The notes: generated by a model not told the origin, from the letters alone. Counted from the stretch's first letter, positions 8,815 through 18,406 are shown. The stretch: DNA of 64,000 nt from Pseudomonas sp. Root562 (GCF_001427125.1 NZ_LMGK01000023.1:62220-126219), one strand, 5' to 3'. Numbers and translations are program-made.

Positions 8815-11638
8815 AGTGACGAACCTCGCCGGCGCCGCTGATGTTGTCGACGCAACGACCGCAAATTTCCGGATGTTCCGGGTTCACGCCGACATCTTCA
8901 CGGCAGTGCCAGCAACGGGCGCACTTGGCGTGGGCCGATTTGACGATTTTCAGTTTCAGGCCGCTGACTTCGGTGACCACTGCGTCGGCAGGCGCCTGTA
9001 CGAACGGCGCAACGCTGGCGGTCGAAGTGATCAACACGAAGCGCAACTCGTTGCTCAGCTTGGCCAGGTCGGCGCTCAGGGCGTCTTCGGCGAACAGCGT
9101 CACTTCGGCTTGCAGGTTGCCACCGACGGCCTTGGCCGCACGCTGGATTTCCATTTCCTTGTTGACCGCCACCTTCACTTCCATGATGCGATCCCAGTAG
9201 GCGCGACCCAGTTCGAAGCCTTCCGGCAGTTCGGTCAGACCTTCGTACCAGGTGTTGAGCATGACCGATTCGTTACGCTCGCCCGGCAGGTACTGCCACA
9301 GCTCGTCGGCGGTGAACGCCAGGATCGGCGCGATCCAGCGCACCAGCGCTTCGCTGATGTGGAACAGCGCGGTCTGGCACGAACGACGGGCCTTGCTGTC
9401 GGCGCCAGTGGTGTACTGGCGATCCTTGATGATGTCGAGGTAGAAACCACCCAGCTCCTGCACGCAGAAGTTGTGGATCTTCGAGTACACGTTCCAGAAA
9501 CGGTACTCGCCGTAGTGCTCTTGCAACTCGCGTTGCAGCAGCAGGGTACGGTCCACGGCCCAACGGTCCAGCGCGAGCATTTCTTCAGCCGGCAGCAGGT
9601 CGGTGGCCGGGTTGAAACCGGTCAGGTTGGAAAGCAGGAAGCGCGCGGTGTTACGGATACGCCGGTAGGCGTCCGCACTGCGTTGCAGGATCTGCTCGGA
9701 TACCGCCATTTCACCGGAGTAATCGGTAGACGCGACCCACAGACGCATGATGTCGGCGCCCAGTGTGTCGTTGACCTTTTGCGGTGCGATCACGTTGCCC
9801 AGGGACTTGGACATCTTGCGGCCGGACTCGTCGACGGTGAAACCGTGGGTCAGCAGCTCGCGGTACGGCGCGTGGTTGTCGATGGCGCAACCGGTCAGCA
9901 GCGACGAGTGGAACCAGCCACGGTGCTGGTCCGAACCTTCCAGGTACAAGTCGGCGCGCGGGCCGCTCTCGTGGCCCATCGGGTGCGAACCGCGCAGGAC
10001 GTGCCAGTGCGTGGTGCCCGAGTCGAACCAGACGTCGAGGGTGTCGCTGATCTTGTCGTACTGCGGCGCTTCGGCGCCCAGCAGCTCGGCGGCGTCCAGC
10101 TTGAACCAGGCTTCGATGCCTTCGACTTCGACGCGCTTGGCGACTTCTTCCATCAGCTCGACGGTGCGTGGGTGCAGCTCGCCGCTTTCCTTGTTCAGGA
10201 AGAACGGGATCGGCACGCCCCAGTTGCGCTGACGGGAAATGCACCAGTCCGGACGGTTGGCGATCATCGAGTGCAGGCGCGCCTGGCCCCAGGCCGGGAC
10301 GAACTTGGTGTCTTCGATGGCTTTGAGCGAGCGCACACGCAGGGTGTCGCCGCTGGTGGGCTCTTTGTCCATGCCGATGAACCACTGCGCAGTGGCGCGG
10401 TAGATCAGCGGGGTCTTGTGGCGCCAGCAGTGCATGTAGCTGTGTTCGATGACAGTGGTGTGCAGCAGCGCGCCGACTTCGGCCAGCTTGTCGACGATGG
10501 CCGGGTTGGCCTTCCAGATGAACTGGCCGCCGAAGAACTCCAGCGATGGCACGTACACGCCGTTGCTTTGCACTGGATTGAGGATGTCGTCGTTGACCAT
10601 GCCGTATTTCTTGCAGGTCACGAAGTCGTCCACGCCGTAGGCTGGCGCGGAGTGAACCACGCCAGTGCCTGCGCCCAGTTCAACGTAATCAGCCAGATAA
10701 ACCGGCGACAGACGGTCGTAGAACGGGTGACGGAAGTTGATCAGTTCCAGTTGTTTACCGGTGGTGGTCGCGACGACCGAGCCTTCAACGCCATAGCGCG
10801 CAAGGCAGGCCTCGACCAGTTCTTCAGCCAATACCAGCAGCTTGTCGCCGATGTCGACCAGCGCGTAGTTGAATTCCGGGTGAACGTTCAGCGCCTGGTT
10901 GGCCGGGATGGTCCACGGGGTGGTGGTCCAGATCACGATCGACGCAGGTTTGGCCAGCGACGGCAGACCGAAAGCGGCAGCCAGCTTGGCTTCATCGGCA
11001 ATCGGGAACGCGACGTCGATGGTCGAAGACTTCTTGTTCTCGTACTCGACTTCCGCTTCAGCCAGGGCCGAACCGCAGTCGAAGCACCAGTTTACGGGCT
11101 TGAGGCCCTTGAACACGAAACCGCCCTTGACGATTTCAGCCAAGGCACGGATTTCACCGGCCTCGTTCTTGAAGTCCATGGTCTTGTACGGGTTGGCGAA
11201 GTCGCCCAACACGCCCAGACGGATGAATTCGGATTTCTGGCCTTCGATCTGCTCGGTGGCATAAGCCCGGCACAGTTCGCGGGTTTTGTCCGCGCCCAGG
11301 TTCTTGCCGTGGGTCACTTCGACTTTGTGTTCGATCGGCAGACCATGGCAGTCCCAGCCAGGAACATACGGCGCATCGAAGCCCGACAGGGTCTTCGAGC
11401 GGATGATCATGTCCTTGAGAATCTTGTTCAGTGCGTGACCGATGTGGATCGTGCCGTTGGCGTACGGAGGGCCGTCGTGCAAGACGAACTTCGGACGATC
11501 CTTGCCAATCTCGCGCAACTTTCCGTACAGGCCAATACTGTCCCAGCGCTGCAGAATCTGCGGTTCGCGCTGTGGCAGGCCGGCCTTCATTGGGAAGGCG
11601 GTGTCCGGAAGGTTTAGCGTGGCTTTATAGTCGGTCAT
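8807..11638 (-). CDS. ileS: Isoleucyl-tRNA synthetase
   Basis: 943 residues, full length for a bacterial type I IleRS. HIGH signature at residues 65-68, KMSKS loop at 608-612, editing-domain motif TTTPWTIPANQAL, and a C-terminal zinc knuckle (CARCWHC...CGRCVDNI). It charges tRNA-Ile. It begins immediately after the ribF stop (TAAATG). The long opposite-strand open frames here are codon-bias shadows. Confidence 0.98.
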   Translation of the reverse strand: MTDYKATLNLPDTAFPMKAGLPQREPQILQRWDSIGLYGKLREIGKDRPKFVLHDGPPYANGTIHIGHALNKILKDMIIRSKTLSGFDAPYVPGWDCHGLPIEHKVEVTHGKNLGADKTRELCRAYATEQIEGQKSEFIRLGVLGDFANPYKTMDFKNEAGEIRALAEIVKGGFVFKGLKPVNWCFDCGSALAEAEVEYENKKSSTIDVAFPIADEAKLAAAFGLPSLAKPASIVIWTTTPWTIPANQALNVHPEFNYALVDIGDKLLVLAEELVEACLARYGVEGSVVATTTGKQLELINFRHPFYDRLSPVYLADYVELGAGTGVVHSAPAYGVDDFVTCKKYGMVNDDILNPVQSNGVYVPSLEFFGGQFIWKANPAIVDKLAEVGALLHTTVIEHSYMHCWRHKTPLIYRATAQWFIGMDKEPTSGDTLRVRSLKAIEDTKFVPAWGQARLHSMIANRPDWCISRQRNWGVPIPFFLNKESGELHPRTVELMEEVAKRVEVEGIEAWFKLDAAELLGAEAPQYDKISDTLDVWFDSGTTHWHVLRGSHPMGHESGPRADLYLEGSDQHRGWFHSSLLTGCAIDNHAPYRELLTHGFTVDESGRKMSKSLGNVIAPQKVNDTLGADIMRLWVASTDYSGEMAVSEQILQRSADAYRRIRNTARFLLSNLTGFNPATDLLPAEEMLALDRWAVDRTLLLQRELQEHYGEYRFWNVYSKIHNFCVQELGGFYLDIIKDRQYTTGADSKARRSCQTALFHISEALVRWIAPILAFTADELWQYLPGERNESVMLNTWYEGLTELPEGFELGRAYWDRIMEVKVAVNKEMEIQRAAKAVGGNLQAEVTLFAEDALSADLAKLSNELRFVLITSTASVAPFVQAPADAVVTEVSGLKLKIVKSAHAKCARCWHCREDVGVNPEHPEICGRCVDNISGAGEVRHYA

Positions 11639-12589
11639 TTAAGGCTCTTCATTAGCGATTGGCGCTAGGTGCGACAGGGCACGGGCGGCGGCGACATCCG
11701 CATTGATCGCCGTCTTAAGCGCCTCCAGAGAGGCGAAACGCTGCTCTTCACGCAGCTTTTGGTGGAAAACCACCGTCATACGCCGGTCATACAGATCGCC
11801 GGCAAAATCTAAAAGATGAACTTCGAGATGGGCTTTGCCATCCCCCTGAACCGTAGGTCGAACGCCGATATTGGCGACACCCGGCCAGGTCTTGCCATCG
11901 AGGTCGACGCTGACCAGGTAAACGCCTGTCAGCGGCACACGACGGCGCTTGAGTTGAATGTTGGCAGTGGGCGTACCCAGTTGGCGCGCCAGTTTCTGGC
12001 CATGCAACACGCGACCGGCAATCCGGTACGGGCGCCCGAGCAGACGTTCAGCGAGGGCAAAATCGGCAGCCGCCAGTGCGTTACGCACCTGGGTACTGCT
12101 GACGCGAATGCCATCGAGCTCGACGGTCTGCGCCGCTTCAACGGTGAAGCCCTGCATGACGCCGGCCTGTTGCAGGAAATCGAAATCGCCTACCCGGTCA
12201 CAGCCGAAACGGAAGTCGTCACCGACTTCAAGGTGCTGTACACCGAGGCCGTCCACCAGAATGGTATCGACGAATTCGCTGGCGCTGAGTTTGCTCAGGC
12301 GATGGTTAAACGCCAGGCACAAGACCCGGTCGACGCCTTCGCCAGCCAGCAGCTGCAGTTTGTCACGCAGGCGGGCCAGACGGGCCGGTGCGGTGTCCGG
12401 AGCGAAAAACTCTCGCGGCTGCGGCTCGAAAATCACCACGCAGCTGGGCACGCCCAACTCGAGCGCACGCTCACGCAGCCGCGCCAGGATAGCCTGGTGG
12501 CCACGGTGTACACCGTCAAAGTTGCCAATAGTGGCGACACAGCCCCGATGCTGGGGGCGCAGATTGTGGAGGCCTCGAACCAGCTGCAT
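11639..12589 (-). CDS. ribF: Bifunctional riboflavin kinase/FAD synthetase
   Basis: 316 residues from the ATG at 12589, the family's usual N-terminus (MQLVRGLHNLRPQHRGCVAT). An upstream Met at 12607 lies almost on a TATAAT and would leave no leader. The N-terminal nucleotidyltransferase carries GNFDGVHRGH and the later ISSTxVR-type motif (RVSSTQVR). The C-terminal flavokinase carries GTPTANIQL and GVYLV. It converts riboflavin to FMN and FAD. The stop abuts the ileS start. Confidence 0.96.
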   Translation of the reverse strand: MQLVRGLHNLRPQHRGCVATIGNFDGVHRGHQAILARLRERALELGVPSCVVIFEPQPREFFAPDTAPARLARLRDKLQLLAGEGVDRVLCLAFNHRLSKLSASEFVDTILVDGLGVQHLEVGDDFRFGCDRVGDFDFLQQAGVMQGFTVEAAQTVELDGIRVSSTQVRNALAAADFALAERLLGRPYRIAGRVLHGQKLARQLGTPTANIQLKRRRVPLTGVYLVSVDLDGKTWPGVANIGVRPTVQGDGKAHLEVHLLDFAGDLYDRRMTVVFHQKLREEQRFASLEALKTAINADVAAARALSHLAPIANEEP

Positions 12590-12617
12590 AACGCGCTTCT
12601 TGCTCATAAAGTGGTCG

Positions 12618-12623
12618 ATTATA
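12618..12623 (-). promoter_or_regulatory. Candidate -10 element of ribF-ileS-lspA operon
   Basis: Reading leftwards, a perfect TATAAT lies about 29 nt before the chosen ribF ATG. I see no good -35 at 16-18 bp spacing, so this is a weak call, but it fits the ribF start choice. Confidence 0.3.
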
Positions 12624-12730
12624 ACCACACCCGGCGGCCGACGACAGGCAACACCGTATCCCAAAGTAATCGAGCCGACAGAAATGCCGGCCCGTGCCGT
12701 TTTTTCATGACAGATATCGAGGTTTTATCC

Positions 12731-14269
12731 TCAGCCCAACGCCTTGCGGTTGAAGTCGCGCAAACGGAAGCCCATCAACATTAACATGCCGAAATAGGCA
12801 ACCACACCGGCAACCACCAAAGCTCCGAGACGCAGGAAACGCTCAAGCATCTGCCCTTCGCCCCAGGCCGGCATAAAGTGCATCCCGGCCAGCAATACGC
12901 CGGACATCACCACCACCGCAATCACCAGCTTGAAGCCGAACTTTGCCCAGCCCGGTTGCGGCTGATACATCTGCTGCTTGCGCAATTGATAGAAAAGCAG
13001 CCCGGCATTCAGACAGGCCCCAGCGCTGATGGCGAGCGCCAGGCCGGCGTGCGCCAGCGGGCCGATCAGCAACAGGTTGAACAGCTGAGTGACCACCAGA
13101 GTGAAAATTGCGATTTTTACCGGCGTGCGGATGTTTTGTTGCGCATAAAAGCCCGGCGCCAGCACTTTGATCACGATGATCCCGAGCAAACCGACGGAAT
13201 AGGCGATCAACGCACGCTGGGTCATGGCGGCGTCATGGGCATCGAACTGACCGTACTGGAACAGCGAAACCGTGAGCGGTTCGGCCAGAATCGCCAATGC
13301 CAGAGCGCAAGGCAGCACCAGCACAAAGCACAGTCGCAACCCCCAATCAAGAATGCGTGAGTATTCCTGGCGATCCTTGCTGGCGTAGGTCTTGGCCAGG
13401 GTCGGCAGCAGGATTGTCCCCAGCGCCACACCCAACACACCGGACGGCAATTCCATCAAACGATCGGCGTAATACATCCAGGACACGGAACCTGCGACCA
13501 GGAACGAAGCGAAAATAGTGTTGATGATCAGCGAGATCTGACTCACCGACACCCCGAGAATCGCCGGCAGCATCTGCTTCATTACTCGCCAGACACCGGT
13601 GTCGCGCAAATTCAGGCGCGGCAGCACCAGCATGCCGATTTTTTTCAGATGCGGCAGTTGATAGAGCAGCTGCGCAAGACCACCCACCAACACCGCCCAA
13701 CCCAGTGCCATTACCGGCGGATCGAAATACGGGGTCAGGAACAGCGCGAAGACAATCATGCTGACATTGAGCAGCGTCGGCACGAACGCCGGCACCGAAA
13801 AACGGTTCCAGGTATTGAGGATTGCGCCTGCCAGCGATGAAAGGGAGATCAGCAATATGTAAGGAAAGGTCACCCGCAACAGGTCAGTGGTGAGCTCGAA
13901 TTTTTCCGGGGTATCGGTAAAACCCGGTGCTGTTACCCAGATGACCCATGGCGCAGCCAATATGCCCACCGCAGTGACCAACGCCAGCACCAGTGTCAGC
14001 AGGCCCGAAACGTAAGCAATGAATGTTCGCGTCGCCTCATCGCCCTGCTGACTTTTGTATTCGGCGAGAATCGGCACGAAGGCCTGGGAAAACGCGCCCT
14101 CGGCGAAAATCCGTCGCAACAGGTTTGGCAGCTTGAAGGCGATGAAAAAGGCGTCGGTCGCCATTCCCGCGCCGAATGCCCGCGCAATGAGGGTGTCTCG
14201 AACGAACCCGAGAACCCGGGAAAGCATCGTGATAGAGCTGACGGCGGCCAACGATTTGAGCAGATTCAT
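12731..14269 (-). CDS. murJ: Lipid II flippase MurJ (MviN)
   Basis: 512 residues with about 14 hydrophobic segments. The N-terminal block MLSRVLGFVRDTLIARAFGAG and the loop FKLPNLLRRIFAEGAFSQAFVP are diagnostic for MurJ. It flips lipid-linked peptidoglycan precursors across the inner membrane. It lies upstream of ribF on the same strand with a 141-bp gap, and divergent from rpsT, as in other pseudomonads. Confidence 0.97.
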   Translation of the reverse strand: MNLLKSLAAVSSITMLSRVLGFVRDTLIARAFGAGMATDAFFIAFKLPNLLRRIFAEGAFSQAFVPILAEYKSQQGDEATRTFIAYVSGLLTLVLALVTAVGILAAPWVIWVTAPGFTDTPEKFELTTDLLRVTFPYILLISLSSLAGAILNTWNRFSVPAFVPTLLNVSMIVFALFLTPYFDPPVMALGWAVLVGGLAQLLYQLPHLKKIGMLVLPRLNLRDTGVWRVMKQMLPAILGVSVSQISLIINTIFASFLVAGSVSWMYYADRLMELPSGVLGVALGTILLPTLAKTYASKDRQEYSRILDWGLRLCFVLVLPCALALAILAEPLTVSLFQYGQFDAHDAAMTQRALIAYSVGLLGIIVIKVLAPGFYAQQNIRTPVKIAIFTLVVTQLFNLLLIGPLAHAGLALAISAGACLNAGLLFYQLRKQQMYQPQPGWAKFGFKLVIAVVVMSGVLLAGMHFMPAWGEGQMLERFLRLGALVVAGVVAYFGMLMLMGFRLRDFNRKALG

Positions 14270-14439
14270 TGAAAGAGTTTGTGCCTGTCGATAAACAGCA
14301 GGCGAACAATGCGCCTACTTATGCGATACTCCGCGCCGCAACAGCACAGAGCCAAAGCTCGCGAGTTTACAGGTCGCACGCTGGAAAGAAATATCCAGAG
14401 GTGTAGTACCTACCACTTAGCGGAACGTCTCAACCGCCC

Positions 14440-14468
14440 TTGACAAGACCTCAACTCATCGGCATGAT
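14440..14468 (+). promoter_or_regulatory. Sigma70-type promoter for rpsT
   Basis: TTGACA at 14440-14445, a 17-bp spacer, then CATGAT at 14463-14468. Transcription would start near 14475, giving a leader of about 47 nt. The rest of the 252-bp murJ-rpsT gap shows nothing else I can name. Confidence 0.6.
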
Positions 14469-14521
14469 TCGCGGCCTATTTTGTTTGCTATTTCCTAAAA
14501 AGTCTTTCGAGGAGCTCGACG

Positions 14522-14800
14522 GTGGCCAACTCACCTTCCGCCAAAAAACGTGCAAAACAGGCTGAGAAGCGTCGCAGCCACAACGCCAGCCTGCGTTCCA
14601 TGGTTCGTACCTACATCAAGAATGTAGTTAAAGCCATCGACGCAAAAGACGCTGAAAAAGCTCAAGCTGCTTACGTTCTGGCTGTGCCAGTTATCGACCG
14701 CATGGCCGATAAAGGCATCATCCACAAGAACAAGGCTGCTCGCCATAAGAGCCGCCTGAATGGCCACGTTAAGGCCCTGAACGTTGCCGCTGCTGCCTAA
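14522..14800 (+). CDS. rpsT: 30S ribosomal protein S20
   Basis: 92 residues. ANSPSAKKRAKQAEKRRSHN is the canonical S20 start, and the mid-protein MADKGIIHKNKAARHKSRL is conserved. Translation begins at GTG with GAGGAG upstream. Weak rpsT starts are common; E. coli uses UUG, linked to autoregulation. S20 binds 16S rRNA. Monocistronic, with its own promoter and terminator. Confidence 0.98.
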   Translation: MANSPSAKKRAKQAEKRRSHNASLRSMVRTYIKNVVKAIDAKDAEKAQAAYVLAVPVIDRMADKGIIHKNKAARHKSRLNGHVKALNVAAAA

Positions 14801-14814
14801 GCGACTCGTTCATT

Positions 14815-14843
14815 AAAAAACCGACCTCAGGGTCGGTTTTTTA
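14815..14843 (+). terminator. Rho-independent terminator of rpsT
   Basis: Stem AACCGACC/GGTCGGTT with loop TCA(G), followed by a T run and preceded by an A run, so it may also act on the other strand. Confidence 0.85.
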
Positions 14844-14876
14844 TTGCCTGCGATTTGGTGCGCATCAATCCACACC

Positions 14877-14925
14877 TTCGCGGGCAAGCCCCACCCTGCA
14901 GGAGCGAGGCCTGGCCACGAAGACA
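14877..14925. repeat. Degenerate REP-like pair
   Basis: CTTCGCGGGCAAGCCC and a decayed GCAGGAGCGAGGCCTGGCC resemble the REP halves elsewhere in the window but with mismatches. It lies between rpsT and creA. Confidence 0.45.
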
Positions 14926-14934
14926 ATCTTCAAA

Positions 14935-15396
14935 TCACTGCTGAGCCCACGGCAAGATCGGGATCGCCGTCACCGCATTCTGCGGACTGCCTTCGATCAA
15001 GCGATCGCTGTACACCAGATACACCAGCGTATTGCGCTTCTTGTCGAGGAAACGCACCACCTGCATGGTTTTGAACACCAGCGACGTGCGCTCCTTGAAC
15101 ACCTCGTCGCCATCCTTGAGCTCACCCTTGAAACTGATCGGCCCCACCTGGCGACAAGCGATGGACGCTTCGGCACGATCTTCAGCCAAGCCAAGACCCC
15201 CCTTCACGCCGCCCGTCTTGGCGCGCGACAGATAGCAGGTCACACCTTCGACCTTGGGATCATCAAACGCCTCGACGACGATCCGGTCATTCGGGCCGAC
15301 GAATTTGAACACCGTCGACACTTGACCAATCTCCTCGGCCGAAGCCAACAACGGCATTGCCAACAGCAGCCCCAACAATCCTTTTGCCACGCGCAT
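14935..15396 (-). CDS. creA: CreA family periplasmic protein
   Basis: 153 residues. A signal peptide (MRVAKGLLGLLLAMPLLASA, then EE) is followed by the CreA pattern: STVFKFVGPNDRIVVEAFDDPKVEGVTCYLSRAKTGG, IACRQVGPI and VYLVYSDRLIEGSPQNAVTAIPI. Exported protein of unknown biochemical role; the name comes from the E. coli creABCD locus. It is 12 bp downstream of proB on the same strand, as in other pseudomonads. Confidence 0.93.
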   Translation of the reverse strand: MRVAKGLLGLLLAMPLLASAEEIGQVSTVFKFVGPNDRIVVEAFDDPKVEGVTCYLSRAKTGGVKGGLGLAEDRAEASIACRQVGPISFKGELKDGDEVFKERTSLVFKTMQVVRFLDKKRNTLVYLVYSDRLIEGSPQNAVTAIPILPWAQQ

Positions 15397-15408
15397 TCAG
15401 GTATTCCT

Positions 15409-16527
15409 TCAGACCAGAATCAGGTTATCGCGGTGAACCAGTTCCGGTTCCGCCATGTAACCCAACAGACCGACAATCGCATCAGACGACTGACCGATGA
15501 TTTTTTGTGCTTCCAGCGCGCTGTAGTTGGCCAGGCCACGGGCAATCTCACGACCGTCCGGCGCCACGCAAACCACCATTTCGCCGCGACGGAAACTGCC
15601 CTGGACCAGCTTGACCCCAACCGGCAACAAGCTTTTATTGCCCTTAGACAACGCCGTCACAGCCCCCGCATCGAGCACCAGGGTGCCACGGGTTTGCAGA
15701 TGCCCGGCCAGCCATTGCTTGCGCGCCGCCAGCATGCCGCGCTCCGGCGAGAGCAAGGTGCCAATGCGCTCGCCAGCCTTGAGGCGATCCAGCACACGCT
15801 CAAGACGCCCACCAACGATGATGGTATGCGCCCCGGAACGCGCCGCCAGACGCGCCGCGCGCAGCTTGGTCTGCATGCCGCCACGACCCAGCGCACCACC
15901 CGTACCACCCGCCACCGCATCAAGTGCGGGATCATCGGCGCGCGCTTCGTAGATCAGCTGTGCATCGGGATTGTTGCGCGGATCGGCGTCGAACATGCCG
16001 TCGCGATCGGTCAGGATCACCAGCAAATCAGCCTCGACCAGGTTGGCCACCAGCGCCGCCAGGGTATCGTTGTCGCCGAAACGGATTTCGTCGGTGACCA
16101 CGGTGTCGTTCTCGTTGATGACAGGGATCACTTTCAGCTCAACCAGCGCACGCAAGGTACTGCGGGCGTTGAGGTAGCGCTTGCGGTCAGACAAGTCGTC
16201 GTGGGTCAGGAGAATCTGCGCCGTGTGCCGACCATGCTCGGCAAAGCTCGACTCCCAGGCCTGCACGAGCCCCATCTGACCGATTGCCGCAGCGGCCTGG
16301 AGTTCGTGCATTGCACTGGGTCGGGAGGTCCAGCCCAGACGGCTCATACCGGCCGCCACCGCCCCGGAGGACACCAGCACCAGCTCGACGCCCGCCTCAT
16401 GCAGGGCCACCATCTGCTCTACCCAGACACCCATTGCCGCGCGATCCAGGCCTTTGCCGTCCGCCGTCAGCAAAGCGCTGCCGATCTTCACGACCCAACG
16501 CTGCGCACCTGTCACCTTGCTCCGCAT
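15409..16527 (-). CDS. proB: Glutamate 5-kinase
   Basis: 372 residues from the ATG at 16527, matching the family N-terminus MRSKVTGAQRWVVKIGSALL; an ATG one codon earlier (16530) is also possible, and AAAGG precedes both. An amino-acid kinase domain (VLVSSGAVAAG, INENDTV, FGDNDTLAA, LLTDRDGMFDADPR) is followed by a C-terminal PUA domain from about residue 280. It catalyses the first step of proline synthesis. A 10-bp tandem repeat lies in its leader region. Confidence 0.96.
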   Translation of the reverse strand: MRSKVTGAQRWVVKIGSALLTADGKGLDRAAMGVWVEQMVALHEAGVELVLVSSGAVAAGMSRLGWTSRPSAMHELQAAAAIGQMGLVQAWESSFAEHGRHTAQILLTHDDLSDRKRYLNARSTLRALVELKVIPVINENDTVVTDEIRFGDNDTLAALVANLVEADLLVILTDRDGMFDADPRNNPDAQLIYEARADDPALDAVAGGTGGALGRGGMQTKLRAARLAARSGAHTIIVGGRLERVLDRLKAGERIGTLLSPERGMLAARKQWLAGHLQTRGTLVLDAGAVTALSKGNKSLLPVGVKLVQGSFRRGEMVVCVAPDGREIARGLANYSALEAQKIIGQSSDAIVGLLGYMAEPELVHRDNLILV

Positions 16528-16580
16528 CATCTTCAACCTTTGCTTTGAGGACAGCGCGACCTGGCACTGCCCGTGACGTT

Positions 16581-16620
16581 ATTCGTGGTTATTCGTGGTT
16601 ATTCGTGGTTATTCGTGGTT
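16581..16620. repeat. 10-bp tandem repeat, four perfect copies
   Basis: ATTCGTGGTT repeated four times head-to-tail; flanking TT on the left and AT on the right extend the match slightly. It lies 54-93 bp upstream of the proB start and downstream of the obg terminator. Ten base pairs is about one helical turn. Confidence 0.9.
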
Positions 16621-16650
16621 ATGAGTGACCATCGACGATTTCCAGATACT

Positions 16651-16676
16651 AAAACGCCGCTCGATTGAGCGGCGCT
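16651..16676 (-). terminator. Rho-independent terminator of the rplU-rpmA-obg block
   Basis: On the minus strand the stem GCGCCGCTC/GAGCGGCG with an AATC loop is followed by TTTT, just after the obg stop. Confidence 0.75.
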
Positions 16677-16694
16677 TAAGTTTATCGCAACGAA

Positions 16695-17918
16695 TCAGTC
16701 ACGCACGTAAATGATTTCCGGACCGTCTTCGTCATCCACATCTTCTTCATCCCAATCATCGTCACCGATGTCATGGACCGACTTCACGCCACTGCGACGC
16801 AGAGCACGCTGATCGTCCAGCGCCTGCAGCTGGGCACGCGCCTCATCTTCAATGCGCTGATCGAGATCGGCCAATTCTTCCTTGTAGGCCGGGTCGTTGG
16901 CCAGGCGATCGGCGCGATCTTCCAGGTAACGCATGATGTCGTGGCACAGACGCTCGGTGTTCTGCTTGGCGATGGCCGAGATCACATAGACCGGACCGGT
17001 CCACTCCAGACGATCGACGATCTCCTTGACGCGAGCATCGTGCTCTTCATCGAGGATCTGGTCGCACTTGTTCAGGATCAACCAGCGATCGCGCTCAGCC
17101 AGCGACGGACTGAATTTGGTCAGCTCGTTGACGATGACTTCGGCGGCGTCCGGAGCGCTGGTTTCATCCAGTGGCGCCATGTCGACGAGGTGCAGCAACA
17201 GACGGGTACGCGACAAGTGCTTGAGGAAGCGAATCCCCAGACCCGCGCCATCGGAAGCGCCTTCGATCAGACCCGGGATGTCCGCGACCACGAAGCTTTT
17301 CCAGCGATCGACGCTGACCACCCCCAGGTTCGGCACCAGGGTTGTGAACGGGTAATCGGCCACTTTCGGCTTGGCGGCCGATACCGAACGGATAAAGGTA
17401 CTTTTACCAGCGTTCGGCAAGCCCAGCAGACCGACGTCCGCGAGCACTTTCATTTCCAGCTTCAGGTCACGCTGCTCACCCGGCTTGCCCGGCGTAGTCT
17501 GGCGTGGCGCACGGTTGGTACTGGATTTGAAACGGGTGTTGCCCAGGCCGTGCCAGCCACCATGAGCCACCATCAGCTTCTGGCCGGCCTTGGTCAGGTC
17601 GCCGATCACTTCTTGAGTGGCAGAGTCGATCACCGTGGTACCCACAGGTACACGCAGGATCAGATCCTCGCCCTTCTTGCCGGTGCAGTCGGTGCTGCCG
17701 CCGTTGGAGCCACGCTCGGCATCGAAGTGCCGGGTGTAACGGTAGTCGACCAGGGTGTTGAGGTTCTCGTCGGCCATCATGTAGATGGAACCGCCATCAC
17801 CGCCATCACCGCCGTTAGGGCCACCGTTTTCGATGAATTTTTCGCGACGGAAACTCATGCAGCCATTGCCGCCGTCACCGGCCTTTACTCGAATCGATAC
17901 TTCATCAACAAACTTCAT
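16695..17918 (-). CDS. obg: Essential GTPase Obg/CgtA
   Basis: 407 residues from the ATG at 17918 (MKFVDEVSIRVKAGDGGNGC), with GAGAGGCG upstream; the longer open frame lacks a ribosome site. The glycine-rich Obg fold (GGPNGGDGGDGG) covers residues 1-160. The GTPase domain carries GLPNAGKST, DIPGLIEGA and NKCD. The tail is acidic (DDDWDEEDVDDEDG). It acts in 50S subunit assembly and stress responses. Downstream of rplU and rpmA as usual, with a separate terminator between. Confidence 0.97.
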   Translation of the reverse strand: MKFVDEVSIRVKAGDGGNGCMSFRREKFIENGGPNGGDGGDGGSIYMMADENLNTLVDYRYTRHFDAERGSNGGSTDCTGKKGEDLILRVPVGTTVIDSATQEVIGDLTKAGQKLMVAHGGWHGLGNTRFKSSTNRAPRQTTPGKPGEQRDLKLEMKVLADVGLLGLPNAGKSTFIRSVSAAKPKVADYPFTTLVPNLGVVSVDRWKSFVVADIPGLIEGASDGAGLGIRFLKHLSRTRLLLHLVDMAPLDETSAPDAAEVIVNELTKFSPSLAERDRWLILNKCDQILDEEHDARVKEIVDRLEWTGPVYVISAIAKQNTERLCHDIMRYLEDRADRLANDPAYKEELADLDQRIEDEARAQLQALDDQRALRRSGVKSVHDIGDDDWDEEDVDDEDGPEIIYVRD

Positions 17919-18068
17919 AACAAACGCCTCTCGCCATACGGACGAGCCGAAAAACAATCAAGACATAAGACTCTTGCAAAAATGAGCGCAGCGACCCCAA
18001 ACCACGACACCTACATCGTACGCCGACAGCCCATACAAACAGCTTTGCAAGAGACTCACCCCACAAAC

Positions 18069-18099
18069 GAAAAAGCCCCGTCGCGAGACAGGGCTTTTC
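18069..18099 (-). terminator. Rho-independent terminator after rpmA
   Basis: On the minus strand AAAAGCCCTGTC, a TCGC loop, GACGGGGCTTTTT. It lies between rpmA and obg, so obg expression probably relies on read-through or its own promoter. Confidence 0.8.
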
Positions 18100-18113
18100 C
18101 AGCGATCGCGCAA

Positions 18114-18371
18114 TTAAGCTGCGACTACGCTCACGTAACGACGACCGAAGGCGCCTTTTACTTCGAACTTGATCACGCCTTCGACTTTAGCGAAGAGGGT
18201 GTGATCCTTACCCATGCCAACGCCGTAGCCAGCGTGGAATTGGGTGCCGCGCTGACGCACGATGATGTTGCCTGCTTTGATAGCCTGGCCGCCATACATC
18301 TTCACGCCAAGGCGTTTGGCTTCTGAGTCGCGACCGTTACGGGTACTACCACCAGCTTTTTTGTGTGCCAT
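18114..18371 (-). CDS. rpmA: 50S ribosomal protein L27
   Basis: 85 residues, MAHKKAGGSTRNGRDSEAKR being the invariant L27 N-terminus. L27 reaches the peptidyl-transferase centre. It lies 35 bp after rplU in the same transcript, with AGGAG before the ATG. Confidence 0.99.
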   Translation of the reverse strand: MAHKKAGGSTRNGRDSEAKRLGVKMYGGQAIKAGNIIVRQRGTQFHAGYGVGMGKDHTLFAKVEGVIKFEVKGAFGRRYVSVVAA

Positions 18372-18406
18372 GAGTTCAATTCTCCTAGTGAGGAATTAGG
18401 CTGAAA

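Noticed and set aside
8732..11617. 961-codon open frame on the plus strand
   Set aside because: It lies antisense to ileS, whose protein has all IleRS motifs. The frame is a by-product of GC-rich codon use.
16581..16620. Tandem repeats considered as a CRISPR fragment
   Set aside because: Units are only 10 bp with no spacers and no cas genes nearby.
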